Below are positions 48,109-60,181 of a DNA stretch of 64,000 bases, in pieces. Origin of the DNA: Cyclospora cayetanensis (taxonomy: Eukaryota; Apicomplexa; Conoidasida; Eucoccidiorida; Eimeriidae); assembly GCF_002999335.1 (NCBI RefSeq), contig NW_020312063.1, positions 59,357-123,356 on the forward strand, in the 5' to 3' direction. A program made the translations under genes and the position numbers. The notes under the pieces were generated by a model that saw only the letters and a list, made by a program, of their open reading frames with translations, had not been told where the DNA came from and ran no database searches. Position 1 is the first letter of the stretch. Each line of letters opens with the position of its first letter.

Positions 48109-49551
48109 CGGTTTGCTGGTCTTGTTGCCTCATCCTAATTCCATCCTCTGTCATGTACTTAAAGGAACTTGTTTTTCCCTTTTCTGTCATACTTTAATCT
48201 TCGGTCGCTTGCTGCTGTTAGACTGGAGAGAGCGGCTGCAACACTCCACCTAAGGTCTACGCAAGGAGATGCGTACCTTTAGCCTATATTGGAAGATAAT
48301 AAAACTTTACTGCATGCTTCTCAAATTGGCTTTCTCTTTTTCCTACCACCGCCTCACAGACCTTCCAACACGAGTAGAGCGGGGCAGCCAGATAACACGT
48401 AGCTGCACCCTCTCGGCTACGAGCACTGACTGATAGTTGCACACATCTAGTGCATCACTACACGCATGACAGTGTATCTTTTTGTATCGAGCGAACGCTA
48501 CTCTGCAGTAAACGAGATATACGGACAGACAAACCAAACACATGGTTCTTTATTAAATCTTAAGCTAAAGAAATAGAGGCTGTAGGAACTGCTTAGAACC
48601 GTAGCTCAATTCTCTACAGCCGCTGACCAGCAGTCCCTTCGGTTTTATATCAAGGCCTGAAAGCAAAGAGAGAATAATCGAGGAAGCAGAGAAAAAACGA
48701 AGGGTAAGGCACTGCCTGCATTCCTTGAATGTTTTCTTCACCCTTCTCAAGTTTCTCTTGTTCTTGCAATGTACAGTTTCACTGTATATGCTTGTGCTCC
48801 CCAGCTCCCAACTATATTCTTCGCCATCTTCCCTGAGTTATTCTCTTATACTGCTCCTTTGTCGATCCCTCCACACACTCCTCACTGTTTCCCGCAGCTA
48901 AAGCCCTCACGTAAACGCTTCACCTATGACTCCGAACAACGATCCAAGCTAGAGCAGACGCGTCACAGAGGAGAGGACTGACACGCTTCTAGTACCGAAG
49001 TCTTCCTCGGGGACGATTCGTGACCAAGATAATCCTTGATTAGGAAAACACGGGGAGACTAGATCCCCCGTGCTCTGTGTAAGAATGCCTGGTTCCCTAT
49101 GCCTTAGTCCATGACCGAAGAAAAAAGAGCTATCATACAGCTAAGAAACATGTACAAACCGGTGCTGATGCGAAAACAGGCAAGAAGCAGAAATTTGGAG
49201 GAATCGGCAGTACGCAACATTTTCTACAGCTCTACCCCGTCATAGGCGACATTTTACTTGAAAGTCAATTTTAGGAGTTCTAGAGGCTTTTGTAGAAGGA
49301 TCTCAAGAGGCAAGGAAAGCGTAGAAAAATGTTTTCCTGAGTATGTCACTACCCGAGAGTTGGCATTTTGGACTGACACTCGACTAAACGTGAGTGGTCA
49401 CCCGAAATCCTGCATGCAAAAGAGCATTTTTTTCACCCTAGCGAGTCAATCAATTACACTGCATCACATTTCATGCCCAATAGTGGTGTTGTACTGGGCA
49501 TGTTTGCTGAAGAATTTCGGCCATGAAGATAAGAACCCGCGCGTACTTCCA
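48109..49551. other. Spacer with a possible terminal exon
   Basis: After a CCCGCAG acceptor, 48898-48981 (+) encodes LKPSRKRFTYDSEQRSKLEQ and stops. This basic, hydrophilic end could be the last exon of the epimerase-like gene or of an unseen gene; phases do not decide it. The dispersed repeat copy 2 is at 48380-48555. Nothing else was seen. Confidence 0.35.
48380..48555. repeat. Dispersed degenerate repeat, copy 2
   Basis: Partner of 39500-39665 in the same orientation. Most differences in the best-matching 70 bases are transitions, which suggests an old, mutated non-coding element. Confidence 0.6.
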
Positions 49552-49622
49552 GGGCCTATGGCGCAATGGTAGCGCGTCTGACTCCAGATCAGAAGGCTGG
49601 GCGTTCGAGTCGCTCTGGGCTC
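49552..49622 (+). tRNA. tRNA-Trp (anticodon CCA)
   Basis: A 71-base cloverleaf folds completely: acceptor GGGCCTA with TGGGCTC (two G-T pairs), D stem GCGC/GCGC, anticodon stem TCTGA/TCAGA around loop CTCCAGA (anticodon CCA), variable AGGCT, T stem GGGCG/CGCTC around TTCGAGT. There is no intron and, as usual in eukaryotes, no encoded CCA end. The A-box and B-box regions (internal Pol III promoter) are intact. Confidence 0.96.
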
Positions 49623-50490
49623 ACTCCTTCTTAATTGTAATTCCCATTTTGTATTTATTCCATGGTTCATTTTTGGCCAAACAATGTTAAGTAGTAGGCT
49701 TGGAGGATAGAAGACATGAAAAAATTCATCCAGTTCGAACCTTGGCTATAGAAGGGGGGTGGGAGCTCAACTGGCTCCGACTTCGTGTCAGGGCCCTTCC
49801 GATCAGAGTATGTGGATCTGATCGACGGATGGCACTAACGGAGAAAACACTCAAGTGAGAGGCTATCTGTTCCTTGTTTGTTGGGCTTTCTATTGGGGGA
49901 GACACGCATTATTGCGCAGCTCATGATGATCCTTAAACATAGCGCTGGCCATTGTGGGCATCTGACTTCGCACACCCACACAATCATCAATGAGGCCATG
50001 TGGTAGTTCAGGGGCCACTCTTTGTTAATACACGCTATTACTCAACAAGGATGTAGCATCGATTTGCGTTAACGTCATCCTGTCCTGCCTGTCCAGATCT
50101 TGTGCCGAATCTATTTCTACTCAGCAAACACGTGTTTTGGGTTCGCTTGCAAAACCCTTGAGCCATCCCTAATGCACAGATGGCCCCTAAGCTATATGCT
50201 CACACCAAACGGCGTGCGGAGGGGTGCTTGTACGGGACTGACGGCGTGATGTATCGTGTGAGGCCAGGGCGTGGAAGTATACGTGGACCGTGCAGACACC
50301 GTGGAGGTATCAATTCATCTAGCTTCAATGTATCAGCGCGTTGTATATAGTGAATACATACACAATGCAAGCAGAAACAAAGGGGGAATTCCTGGGCACC
50401 GAGCGAAGCGGTGTAGTCACTCCACTGCTTGCACATACATTTGAAGTGTACAGGAAACAGGTCGTCCCTGAGACGCCTGCGCAGTGTCAG
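49623..50490. other. Spacer, nothing recognised
   Basis: About 870 bases between tRNA-Trp and the 3' end of the next - strand gene. No open frame with motif, no RNA fold and no repeat was identified. Confidence 0.5.
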
Positions 50491-52198
50491 TTACTGGCGC
50501 CTCTCCCTGAAATGTAGAAGCAAACTGGCTTCATCGAGATCCGGAGAGCTTTCCTTCCCGAATGGGGAAAGCACTTGAAGCCAAAGGGAGAAAAGGGGCC
50601 TCTCACTGATAGGCGTCCTCTCTGAAGGATTCCCAGGGGAGCCACCCACCGGACCCCTTAAAACACTGTCCCCCCATGAATCGACAGCTGACACACCGGG
50701 GCGTCCATCAAGCTACTGCACTAGTAGCTTGGTGGAATCGCTCTCATGTATTCACTCCAGAGGCATTCGATCTAGCCAGCAAAGAAGGTAGAAACATATT
50801 CACACTCATTGAAATGGACCTTAAGGGGCAGCAGGGAGCCCATAAACAGGAATGCTGCTAGATATCGAAGGCAGAGCAATGTGAAGATGCTTCACGCGTT
50901 GTCTTGGCCGTTGTTGCAAGAAGTACAGCCGTCCACTCACCTGCGGGTTGGTCTGAGTACACGACGATGAGTCAGCTGCCCTTTGTGTCTCTTTCTGGAC
51001 CGCCCCTCCCCCCAGCTCTCTCCCTCCGTTCAGGCAGGAAGGTGATGTTTCCGTTTCAACCGTCGCCCCTGCGGGAGGTAAGCGTGCACTTGCTCGCGCG
51101 CCACTACCCGCTGTGGTGTTCCCGTCCGCCCATACTGTTGCAATTCCTTTCCTGCCCCCAGGAATCCTCCTCCAGAAGAGCCGCTACTGCTGCTTCGTCT
51201 GTTCGTGCAACCTTAGTCCGCACCGGCCTTCTTGCAGGCATGGGACTAATGGGGAAGGGGGCAGACACAAGGCGAGATGTCGCGACCTGAGCTGAGCCTG
51301 AGTGACGGTGTGCTCGTGTTTCGAAGCGCGAGGATTCCCTCTGGACCCCTTTCTCCGGAGATTCGTGTTTCTGGAGCTCCCAGTTTGGGAGCTTTTCCGA
51401 GACTTCAGCAGGACAGGGTGGGGAGCGGTATGCGCGGGTAAAGCATGGAATTGAGTAGACTTCCACCCCCTGCTCGGCGAGACAGTCGCCCCCCTTCCAG
51501 GAGGGGTCCAGCGAAGGAAGCGTCTTTTCGAACGCCTGCCGCTGCCGCTCGTCGTCGGGCGCTCGAGGCTGAGGCGCGCGAAAAAGCGTCTCTTCCCACG
51601 ACGTGTGCGAGGAGGCTCCCTTGGGGGGGACAGGGCCTAACAAGGGGGCGGAGAGTCGGTCCTGCGGGTGCTCTGGCAGCTCCTGGATGCGAAGGCGGAG
51701 CAAATCAGAAGAGACTTCCGCTGCCGTCGCGTCCTCAAGAAAGGCCGTCTTGGCTGACGAGGAAGCCGTTTTCGGCCAGAAGGCGCAGGTGCTCCCGTGG
51801 CGATCAGAACGCTCGACGCTGCTGCAGGGAATTTTGGGAGGACCCCGACTGCCAGTTGCTGCAGCACCACACTGGGTGCTGCTGCGCCCTTCAAATACGG
51901 CAGAGTGGCTCGACGAAACATCTTTCTGTGCGCTTGTATGCAGCACGTGCGATGACGCGGGATCGCTCCAGGCTCTCTCTTTGCCCTCTTCCTGCATCAC
52001 GCTGTTCAAATTATTCGACAGGGGCGTCCATTCCGAGCTAAAAAGGGCAGAAGGGTGTCTTTGAGTGCCGTAGGACACGGAACAGGCCTCTGAAACGTTC
52101 AACTTTCTTGGCCCCTTCATCAACGCCCCCTCTGCTTCACTTGCACTCATCGCAGAGCCTACGAGAGCTGCCCAGGCCTCTAGAGAATGACTGTTCAT
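50491..52198 (-). CDS. Unrecognised gene, Ser/Arg/Pro-rich product
   Basis: The main exon starts at ATG 52198 (MNSHSLEAWAALVGSAMSAS) and stays open to a stop at 51104. Its sequence is rich in Ser, Glu, Arg and Pro, without domains I know; a short helical stretch, AAEVSSDLLRLRIQELPEHP, lies mid-way. Downstream the - strand has an exon-like segment at about 51076-50940 (cccGCAG acceptor, CAG|GTGAGT donor) and a final segment ending FSLWLQVLSPFGKESSPDLD ... LLLHFRERRQ at 50491. The main exon would then be cut before its stop by a GTATGG donor near 51125. Phases of the last junction do not match, so at least one exon is missing. A frame upstream of 52198 has a hydrophobic stretch but no ATG. Confidence 0.5.
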
Positions 52199-52450
52199 CG
52201 TCTCGCGCTTGAAAGCTGACAGTGTGGGATTCCACTGAGCTTGGCCGTTCCGCGCAAAGGTGAAGAAGCCTCGGGGGGCAGATGACGGAGGAACTGCAAC
52301 GGCAGCCGCAATGAGAAAACGGCAGCAACAAGCAGCACAGGGGATGGGGGACGGCACAAACAGCCTCAAAAGGGGGAGGAGGAGGGAAAATGCGAAACGC
52401 GAGACACTGAAGGAGGTCAAAGTCCCGAAGGGATAAACGTCAAGCCCTAT

Positions 52451-54142
52451 TCAAGTGTATAGGCACACATGTGTGGACCCACAGTACGCCTGAGCTCTTC
52501 TGTACAGCAGCAAATAAATCGTCCCTTCATCGGGGGGCTGGCGCAAGGTTTGCACGTGGGCGTCATTGAAGTACAGCCACTGACTCCCCACAACCGCGGC
52601 TCTAAGGCATCAAACAAGTGCAACCGCAACACAAACACTTCCCCTCAAAGCGCAGGTGACTGCGACGGACGGCCGTGGGAACGAGGACTGAAAGGGAAGG
52701 GAGAAATGTGGCAGAAGCGGCAGCGGAAACAAAGCGTCTCACGAAGTGTAATGGCCAGATTCAGAGCTTCCTTTCTGGCACACTATTCCCTCCAAAATAA
52801 ATTTTGCATTTGCAGTTGAGGGATCGTCTGTCGCACACGTGTAAGCAGGCTTTCATATGCCCATGTAGTCGAAGAAGGGCTCCACGGAGCATAAAGCACC
52901 CCGAAGCAGGATGCGACGAGCACACACCAAATAAGAATGAAGCATCAGAAGGGGAAAATTACTTTCTAGGATATGAAACAACAACCAGCATGCTTCGAGA
53001 ATCAACGGGCCTGGCGTACCGGAAAAGGGGCAGTAGAGCTCCATGTCAAGAGTACCTGACCGTGGGAGAACGATTTTGTTGTTCATCCTTGTCTCAAACT
53101 TTATGCCTTTGAGCCAGCGAAAGCGTTTTACATGAATCAGGAGGTATTCAGATGGAAGGCGGTACAGCATGTGACGGACTTCTGACCGGCACCGCGCAGC
53201 GCAAATGCCACAGTCCAGCTCCTTGTACTCCTGAGGATACACGAGGAAGCGCAATAAAATGCAAGAGAGGGATGCAAGAATGACACTGCAAAATGCAGCA
53301 GAACAAGGGGCTTGCTGGTTTGCCTTTAAGGCGCTGCAGCAGAGGAGATGGTGCTGAGAGGCAGGTTAGCCAAGCGGCTAAGGGGGTATGTGGTCATTCT
53401 GGCAGGAAAAGGGCAGGCGCATGCACTTCCGGCTTACAAAGCGTCTAACATAGCAATTTTCAATCATATCTTCAAGGCTTTCCCTGGTAGAGTCCTCCTG
53501 GCTACTGAATTCCACCGGCATATCGAGGAAGCTGTCGAATCTGTATCTGACATTGCTGCATCTTAAGCATGTGATCTTTGTGGCATGCTGGCCGCCGAAC
53601 ATATCTGTAACAACTGACTGTTCATCTCTCAGCGCAGCTTGCCAAAATCTTTCGCTGCAGCTTCTCATGCTCTCCCCCTGTCTGTCATCTAATTCCACGC
53701 GCTTTCGGGGCTTGATGACTCTGTTGCAGTCGGCAGAAATACCGTCGAGGAAAGCGCGTAAAAACTCATGGCTGTCACACTGTTTATTGATTGAAAAGAC
53801 GGGATGCTCGGAACGCATAACATTTAAAAGAGCTTTGCAGTTCAACGGCTGTGGGTTCTTGGGCTTTAACGGCTGCTCATACACTTCTTGTAACACTTTC
53901 ACCCAGGCATGGCAAAGACGGCCATGGAAGCGTGATCTGGGGTTAGAAGCGAGCCGCCGAATATCTCCTTGAAGAAACCAAAGACAAAAGGCCTTAGCTG
54001 AAAACAATACCTGCATCACTGCATTGCAGTAACACGTGTTGCCAATGTTCACTAGGCCCACAGCCCCCCTCTCTGGCAGCGAGGACGAGGTATACGTCGT
54101 GACACTTTCTTCCTTTCTCTGGAAGACACTGATTGCCGACAT
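52451..54142 (-). CDS. Ubiquitin-specific protease (USP, peptidase C19)
   Basis: Four exons in perfect phase: 54142-53438, 53230-53020, 52827-52743, 52583-52451, total 377 residues. Cys box: GAVGLVNIGNTCYCNAVMQV with catalytic Cys37. QCDSHEFLRAFLDGI is the conserved second block. A split zinc-binding pair is present (CLRCSN and CGICAARC). LLIHVKRF is the conserved strand before the His box, which reads EGIVCQKGSSESGHYTS with the catalytic His at about residue 331; WLYFND supplies the Asn/Asp, and YLLLYRR closes the fold. All active-site residues are present, so it should be an active deubiquitinase. It is short (catalytic domain only) for a USP. The ATG at 54142 is the first in frame. Confidence 0.95.
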
Positions 54143-57100
54143 CTTTCAAGCATCTGCTCTGCAATGCAGGAAAGGGCGCTTTAACTGGTCTGCAGTTCGC
54201 CTGCGTTTGCGCCGGGCACAGCAGGCCCTCCTGGAATGGAAAAGAAAATTCCCAGTACTCGTCTGTTCTGGGTGTTTTCAATGCTAAAACTCAAAACGCA
54301 TGTAATGTCAGAATCCCTTTCTGGGACTACGTCGCGTCAGAAATCCACAAGACCTCTCCAAGGTGGCTCCGGTTCATTTCAATGATTCAAAAGGCTGAAA
54401 AACGCTGCGGTAGTCTCGGGAGATAACATACGGCAAAACTGACACGCAGGCGCCTTGGCTTCCAAATGAAAAAAGCGCTTTTTAAGCATTCGTGTCTAAA
54501 CATGGAAAGATGTGCCCGAATCAAGTGCGTCTTTAGCAGCCGCATGGTAGTGCCCGCGATGTGACCGCAGAGAAAACCGAGGCATTCAGCTCATATGAAC
54601 GACAGGCAAAGTGGACAATTCCTTCCGAGTATGGTGTTCATGTAGATTTTAAAGAAGGACAGAGAAGTGGGTGGACATTTCATTCTTTTCAGGTCATGCA
54701 GCAGTCACCGAGGTCCTACATGCACAGCTGGCACGCCAGTGCAGCGACATGGCCCGATCCGTGGGAGTCAATGTCTAGGGCTAGAGCTTCTGGTATTATT
54801 TTTTCCGTGAAAAAATGTCAGCTTTGAGAGCGTCAGCTATCCTTGATGCCATGAGTGGCTACAGGTCTTCAAGTTTTGCTCTTTTTCTGGGTACTAACTT
54901 GGCCCCTCCCGCGGAGTGCTGTAACGCAGATTTGCGCATGCTCTATGCATTATGCAGCGAATGCTTTAGCGAAAGGCTAAAATAAGAATTTGCTTTAAAA
55001 TAATTCTTTGGCTGCAGCTGCATTTCCTCAATTTACCACAAGAGCGCCAATGCCCGCCAAATTCCTGCTGAACTGGTCAGCCGGACTGTCTGGATTGGCA
55101 AAAACAATGTGACTTACAAATACTCCTGCCCTCCAGAGGTCTTGCCAGACTGCTCTCCTTTTTAAGTGGAGGACTCCTACTCTCATGCTTCCCACCTTCG
55201 TTTGCACTTCTCTTTTCCGTGTTGTCTCCACGGAAACCGAATTCGCTGAAAACCCCCAAAACGGACTTCCTCGGTTTTCCCGTAGAATCTGCAGACCAGC
55301 CATCGCTTCCATGTCCCAAAAGCTTAGCCTCTTAAAAAATAGTGGCACACTTTTTTGGAGGGTAGAGTGTTACCTGCTATCAGTGAAGGATCGTGTGCTC
55401 AGGGAGATCGTTCCAGCACTACTGCTGTTACCTTTTAAACGACGCCATATTCCCCAAACCACGTCAGAGCCTAGGAAAAAAGGTACCCTTGATTCACCTT
55501 CACCACAGGTTGTCCCAGCATGCGAACAGAGTCACAAAATGCACCGTGGAGTACTGCCCTCTCAGTATACAACGGTTGTATGACTAGTACTACTCTGAAG
55601 CCGAGAACTAGGAACGTCAAGCCCTAGATTCAGTCTATTGCAAAACAGTACTCATTAATGCTGAAGGGGCTCCTCGTGTAGCGCGTCTCACCACAGCCAG
55701 CAAAAGCAGCTTATGCAGTTAATTGTTCCACAGCGCACAGAGTTTTTTTACTAGCGTTTTCTGTTATTTTATTCTGACGCGCTTTCATGCATGTTTCCGA
55801 TCTGGAAGACGCACTTCCTAGAAAGGACCCGTGTTACACATTTTCGGCCCTGCCCCCACGCCCATGCAACTTTTGGTAATGTTTCGCCTGGGGTTCAGGC
55901 AGAATATCTCTTCTGTATAACTGGCGCCAGACGCTCGCCTCATACCTGAATACACCTTGGTGACATGCTCTTCCACCTCGCAGTGGGCTGCTGGTTTTCG
56001 CGACAATAAGAGCTGTTCAGAGGAATACGTTTGTAGCGGGCTCGACTACCCTAGGTATGCCTAACTGAGAATTACTAGAGGGCTGATAGTGAGGCTTGGT
56101 TCTTTGTATTCTTGTAAGTGCAGGGACATGTGAGCTCTATACAACAAGACACAGTTTTGTAGGCATGTGAGCTAGTTGCAATGTACAACTACGTCTGAAT
56201 TAGCGGAGCGCTCAGAGGGTGCAGGGGCGCGCACCCTACATGACCCCCACATATCAGAACTCTGAGAGCACCAAGCAAGGTGCTCCTTGGAAGAAGATTG
56301 GAAACTTTTAGTTGGAATTGAGTTGGGGGTCGTGTTTCCCTACGGAGAGAGTAGTAGGTGCTGTACTAAATCGCTCAGCATCGTGAACTGCAGCATGTAG
56401 GCCCCCTGACCGGGAGAAATGCATGTCGTGCAACAGCGAAACACCTCTATTCTTGCTGCCAAATGACTTTCTGTGTCACCACACGACGTGAAGGCCCTTC
56501 CACTATACAGGGAACATTGCGGCTGCAACTTTAAAATAGTAGTTGGTAGCTTTATGGGTGAGCTCACCCGCGTATAGGGCGTGTCTTCATCGTCGCTTGC
56601 ATACCACTTTGCTTCGGGAATCCATCCTTCGCGTACGAGAGCTGCCCTGCTGCATCAAGGATGAGGGATATGCCCGCGGAATCTTTTGTTTTTTCTTCTC
56701 AGTTGACAAACGCTTAGAGGCATTTTTGTCCCGCAGGAAGCGTGCCATGGTTCCTAGTACTCTCCCGATTGTACTCCCAGGTGGTTTTCCTACCTGCGGG
56801 TCTAATCGATGAAGGTCTTGGTGTATGATGAGACGGTGGGTAGAGCGCTACGGCTGTGAAAGAGCCTACCCAGAGAGCATCAAGCCAGCAAACGCAACTG
56901 TGTTGCTGGAAGGACGAGCCAGGCAGCTCGCCTTTGTACTGGCTGGCTGAATATATCACGAATCGTTATGAAACGCCACAGGCTTTACCATTCCTCGACT
57001 TCCACCACAACCGAAGCCGCTCTAACTGTTCTGAAGGGTGAAGTAGCAGCACTGTAAGCCTCTGGGGTCTTTTAAATTACTGTGGAGCGTCAAAAAGCAG

Positions 57101-57286
57101 AAGCTTCTCTAGAGACAGAAGATGCTGGTTTCTCAAATGCAAGGAGGAGGGAGCTAGTGAAGCCTTCTTCGTAAGAAGGATTCGCTCCTACGTGAAGAGG
57201 ATTTCTCAGTGCATAATTGCTGGAGCTATTTCTTTTTAATTTAAACAACATAAGCAACTGGGGCAGGCGTTTCTGTGCAATCGTGC
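54143..57286. other. Spacer, no gene recognised
   Basis: Three kilobases of repeat-poor DNA between the USP start and tRNA-Gln. Frames up to about 130 codons occur on both strands (for example 55028-55348 and 55185-55583) but overlap each other and show no motifs. The USP promoter should lie just above 54142. Confidence 0.5.
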
Positions 57287-57357
57287 GGTTCTATGGTGTA
57301 GCGGTTAGCACTGCGGACTCTGAATCCGCCGACCTGGGTTCAAGTCCCAGTAGGACC
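57287..57357 (+). tRNA. tRNA-Gln (anticodon CUG)
   Basis: A 71-base cloverleaf: acceptor GGTTCTA with TAGGACC, D arm GTGT/GCAC around AGCGGTTA, anticodon stem GCGGA/TCCGC around loop CTCTGAA (anticodon CTG, reading CAG), variable CGAC, T stem CTGGG/CCCAG around TTCAAGT. No intron. A T-rich Pol III terminator-like TTT follows at 57358. It decodes CAG, the codon that is greatly over-used in the poly-Gln tracts of this genome. Confidence 0.96.
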
Positions 57358-58145
57358 TTTAGCTTTTTGTCACAGCTAACGTTGGTTCTCAGTCCACCTG
57401 TACATTGCTGCTCAGCCCGCTTAATGCTACGTCGATTCCTACTCAAATGTCGCAAGGCAGGCTTTCGTCGCCGTTTTCCCGCCTAGAACGCGGCGCAAGC
57501 GTAGGTGAGTCTGTGCAGCTCAACACGCAGCGCGGTCGCTCTTCTCATTATTGCACCAAAGCGAGTACATTTGGGAATTAGTAGACAATCCGGAGTGTGT
57601 TGTATCTATTTCTTTTTCACTTCCCCGTAGTCTCTGTAATGGTCTATACTAGCGGAACTGCAACGCACACGAAGAAGCCCAGCTATGGCTTGCCTCTCAT
57701 GGCCCCTCTCCTGCCACCCCTTTCCCTCGAGGGCATTGTTTCTACCCTAGATAAAAGGGAGCTAAGTCAGTAACTCTCTGCGCCCCCGCCTCCCCTCGCG
57801 GTTCTAAATGCTGCACATCATCTGGCTCGAGGGGTGTCTCTCCGCCGTTCTGTCCAAAACGGAAGGGTCGACGACGGTGCAGGAACATTTAGCACCTTAG
57901 CACCTTCCAATGACTCTTTCATGGCCGATACGCAAGCACAAGAAAGAGAGGGATGCTCTCTTCCCTCTTGCAGAGGGCCCACCATTCTTACACGGGAGGC
58001 AGAGCGTACCCTGCCTGTCGGGGAAACTTGCTACGCCCTTGTTTGCGCAGTCGAAAGCACCGTCCCCCCTTCCCCCTCCATTCCCTCCCGCCTCCCTTTT
58101 ATCGAGCCGATTCGGCAGACCTCAGTGAGCGTCCGCCACTGTGCG
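57358..58145. other. Spacer, nothing recognised
   Basis: Between tRNA-Gln and the 3' end of the - strand gene at 58146. GC-rich from about 57650. Overlapping short frames on + (57834-58294) look like shadows. Confidence 0.45.
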
Positions 58146-58955
58146 TCACTTTGTGTCTCGTCGCGCGAATTGGGCAATCTTCGCAGTCTCTGCTTCCGAA
58201 TAGCCCTGACTCCATTTTGCTGCTCTTCCTTCAGCAGCAGCAATACTATCTCTCAAGCGCTGCCTCTCTAGAACCAAGTCGGTATACACTCTGAGCTGTA
58301 TCCAAAGGGCGTTTACCTCTCCAGGGATCCACCCCCTGGTTTGCAACCTCCTTTTCAGAGAGGCCAGTGAAGGAACTGAGCCCACAGCGTGATGAACCTC
58401 AGAGAGCACACGAGACGCCGACACAAAACGTGACGAAGACGTGCTCCTCTGCAACAAGACAGCCGCATACACTCTGGCAGTGAGAGGAGACCCCAGAGAC
58501 AGAGAGGGAGCGAGAAAAAGAGAGTGAAAAACAGAAAGAAAGAAGCAGAGCAAAATAGAGAGTGAAAGAGAGAGACAGAGAAAGTGAAAGAAAGAGAAAA
58601 AGGCGGCATGGAGGCTGTCTTCAGCACCTTGAATGCACACAAGTGCCCAAGAGACAACCTGAGTGCTCTACTGGCCTTCCTTCAGGCCTCCGCATGGCAC
58701 TCTGAAAGGTCCGTGCATGCGTTTTACCTCGGCAGCAGTAAGGGGGCTGTGCGTATCCATCAGCTTGATTGTAGCTTCCGTGTCTCTCAGCTGAGCGTCC
58801 ACTTCCTGCAGTCTCTGGATAGACTCTTCGGCAGAGAGGAAGGGCTTCGGTGCCAGCGAAGGGAGGCGTTGTTCGTCAAGCGCGTCCGAGGGGCAAGGCA
58901 GGAGCAGATGGCTGCGATGCAATTGTAGTAGGTGTGCAGCCACAAGCGGAAGCAT
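58146..58955 (-). CDS. Small coiled-coil protein, family unknown
   Basis: Two exons, 58955-58728 (ATG, 76 codons) and 58448-58146, joined in phase with GTAAAA donor and TTGCAG acceptor. The product has about 176 residues: a hydrophobic start (MLPLVAAHLLQLHRSHLLLP) that could be a mitochondrial presequence, a helix SAEESIQRLQEVDAQLRDTE, then ASLKRRLQTRGWIPGEVNAL and a charged helical end, VLERQRLRDSIAAAEGRAAK. The intron carries the CT tract at about 58500-58610. Its neighbour is the mitochondrial ribosomal protein bS21m, but I have no evidence of a shared role. Confidence 0.6.
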
Positions 58956-59125
58956 CTTTGCATTAGATGCAGCGGCCTGGAGAATGGGGAGGGGGGAGGG
59001 GGAGGAGGCTATATTCTTGCACAGCTCGCGTGCGTGGATTCACGGGGGGACCTGTAAACGAACGGGAAGAAGGCGAAGGGATGAGATACAAGGGGCCAGG
59101 GAGTCTGCAGTTTGAGCGGAGTCTC

Positions 59126-59353
59126 TTACTTGTTGATGGAGTACTTGATCATTTCTGCTGCATACTTGAGATAGGAGCGCTTCGCCGCATAGGCTCTCTC
59201 CTCTGCAATACGATTCCTTCGCGTTGTCGGCTTCTCGTAATACTGAGACAGCAGGGCAACTCGATGGACGCCAGTGCGACGTCCCCAACGGTTCACCTCA
59301 CGGAGGGCCCCCAAGGGGGAGGCTCCCGCACGCACGAACCCCGTATACGACAT
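59126..59353 (-). CDS. Mitochondrial ribosomal protein bS21m
   Basis: One uninterrupted frame of 75 residues from ATG 59353. The family signature is plain: ALREVNRWGRRTGVHRVALL aligns with the bS21 helix of the bacterial small subunit, and SQYYEKPTTRRNR is the hallmark Tyr-Glu-Lys-Pro-Thr-x-x-Arg motif, followed by a basic helix. bS21 sits on the small ribosomal subunit near the 16S rRNA 3' end. Bacterial S21 has about 70 residues, so the length fits. No long presequence is encoded. A + strand frame of 201 codons overlaps (59224-59829) and is rejected. Confidence 0.88.
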   Translation of the reverse strand: MSYTGFVRAGASPLGALREVNRWGRRTGVHRVALLSQYYEKPTTRRNRIAEERAYAAKRSYLKYAAEMIKYSINK

Positions 59354-59825
59354 TGGAGCGCGCGGGTATAGAGACAGCTAAGAAAGGGTTGCCTCCACAG
59401 GGGGAGAAAGTTGGGGAGCTCGCTCCTCTGTGGCTGAAACGGGAGCGGACAGACGGAGGGGGCCCCTCGAGGCGGCGAAGGAGTAGCAGAAGGGCCCCCC
59501 AAACTAAGGGACTGTCCGACGAGTCGCCAAAGGAACGGATCGACATGAGAGGAGCCACGGCGGTAACGCACTGGTTTCAGCGCGTAGGGGGTGCTGGCGT
59601 GCAGGAGCCGGCAACGGCAAGAAAGTGCGAAGGCCTACGAGCCGGGAAGGGCAGCGGTGAGGCGAGGAAGGTTTCCTTGTCGAAAACACATAGAATGAAC
59701 TGCTTCAAGCACGCTGACGAAGGGAGAGGAGGTACAAGGGTCAGGAACACGGGGCCCCCTCCCGCGCTCTTCCTCCTTCAGAGATACACCCGGGAACCTT
59801 CCACTGGAAAAAACATATATTCAGC

Positions 59826-59924
59826 TTAATCATACGCTTGCAATTCTTTTTGAAGCTGGCAAGGATGCGAGGAGGCCGTTACAGGAGCAGACGACACCGC
59901 GGGGACGTATCCGCGAATGGCCAT
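59826..59924 (-). other. Possible terminal exon, 32 codons
   Basis: ATG at 59924 gives MAIRGYVPAVSSAPVTASSH followed by PCQLQKELQAYD and a stop. A CAG acceptor-like site lies about 15 bases upstream, so it may be the last exon of a small gene whose 5' part is not identified. Confidence 0.25.
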
Positions 59925-60181
59925 GAGGGTCAGCCGGGGGCGGCTGTTAGAGCAGTACAACAAAACGCGATCATATAGAATAAAATGTGAATTCTGTATT
60001 GTAACAGCGTAAATAAGGGCTTTTATCATGTGAAAGTCTTGGTGATCTGCGTTTTTTCATCCTTTGCCCAGCACCGCCGACGTCCCCTGTTACCGAGCTG
60101 CTTCGCCATCCCCCCCGTCGGCTCCTTTTCGAGTCGATGCTGCATACAGTGCGCCTTGTGTGTGCGCGGCTGTCTCTCACT

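Noticed and set aside
51445..52041. A 198-codon + strand frame
   Set aside because: Antisense to the larger - strand frame, Arg/Pro/Ser-rich in the way shadows of GC-rich exons are.
52201..52420. Hydrophobic N-terminal extension considered as a signal peptide for the 50491-52198 gene
   Set aside because: The frame has no ATG in this part; the apparent start at 52420 is TTG, which is not used in this nuclear genome.
53348..53430. Sequence GGTTAGCCAAGCGGCTAAGGG considered as the 5' half of a tRNA
   Set aside because: It resembles a D arm, but no anticodon arm, T arm or acceptor partner follows, and it lies in the USP intron and exon.
55028..55348. - strand frame considered as a protein kinase fragment
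   Set aside because: A weak resemblance to one subdomain only; no Asp-Phe-Gly, catalytic loop or glycine loop.
59224..59829. A 201-codon + strand frame
   Set aside because: Overlaps the bS21m gene in antisense; it has no ATG context or motif, whereas bS21m has a family signature.
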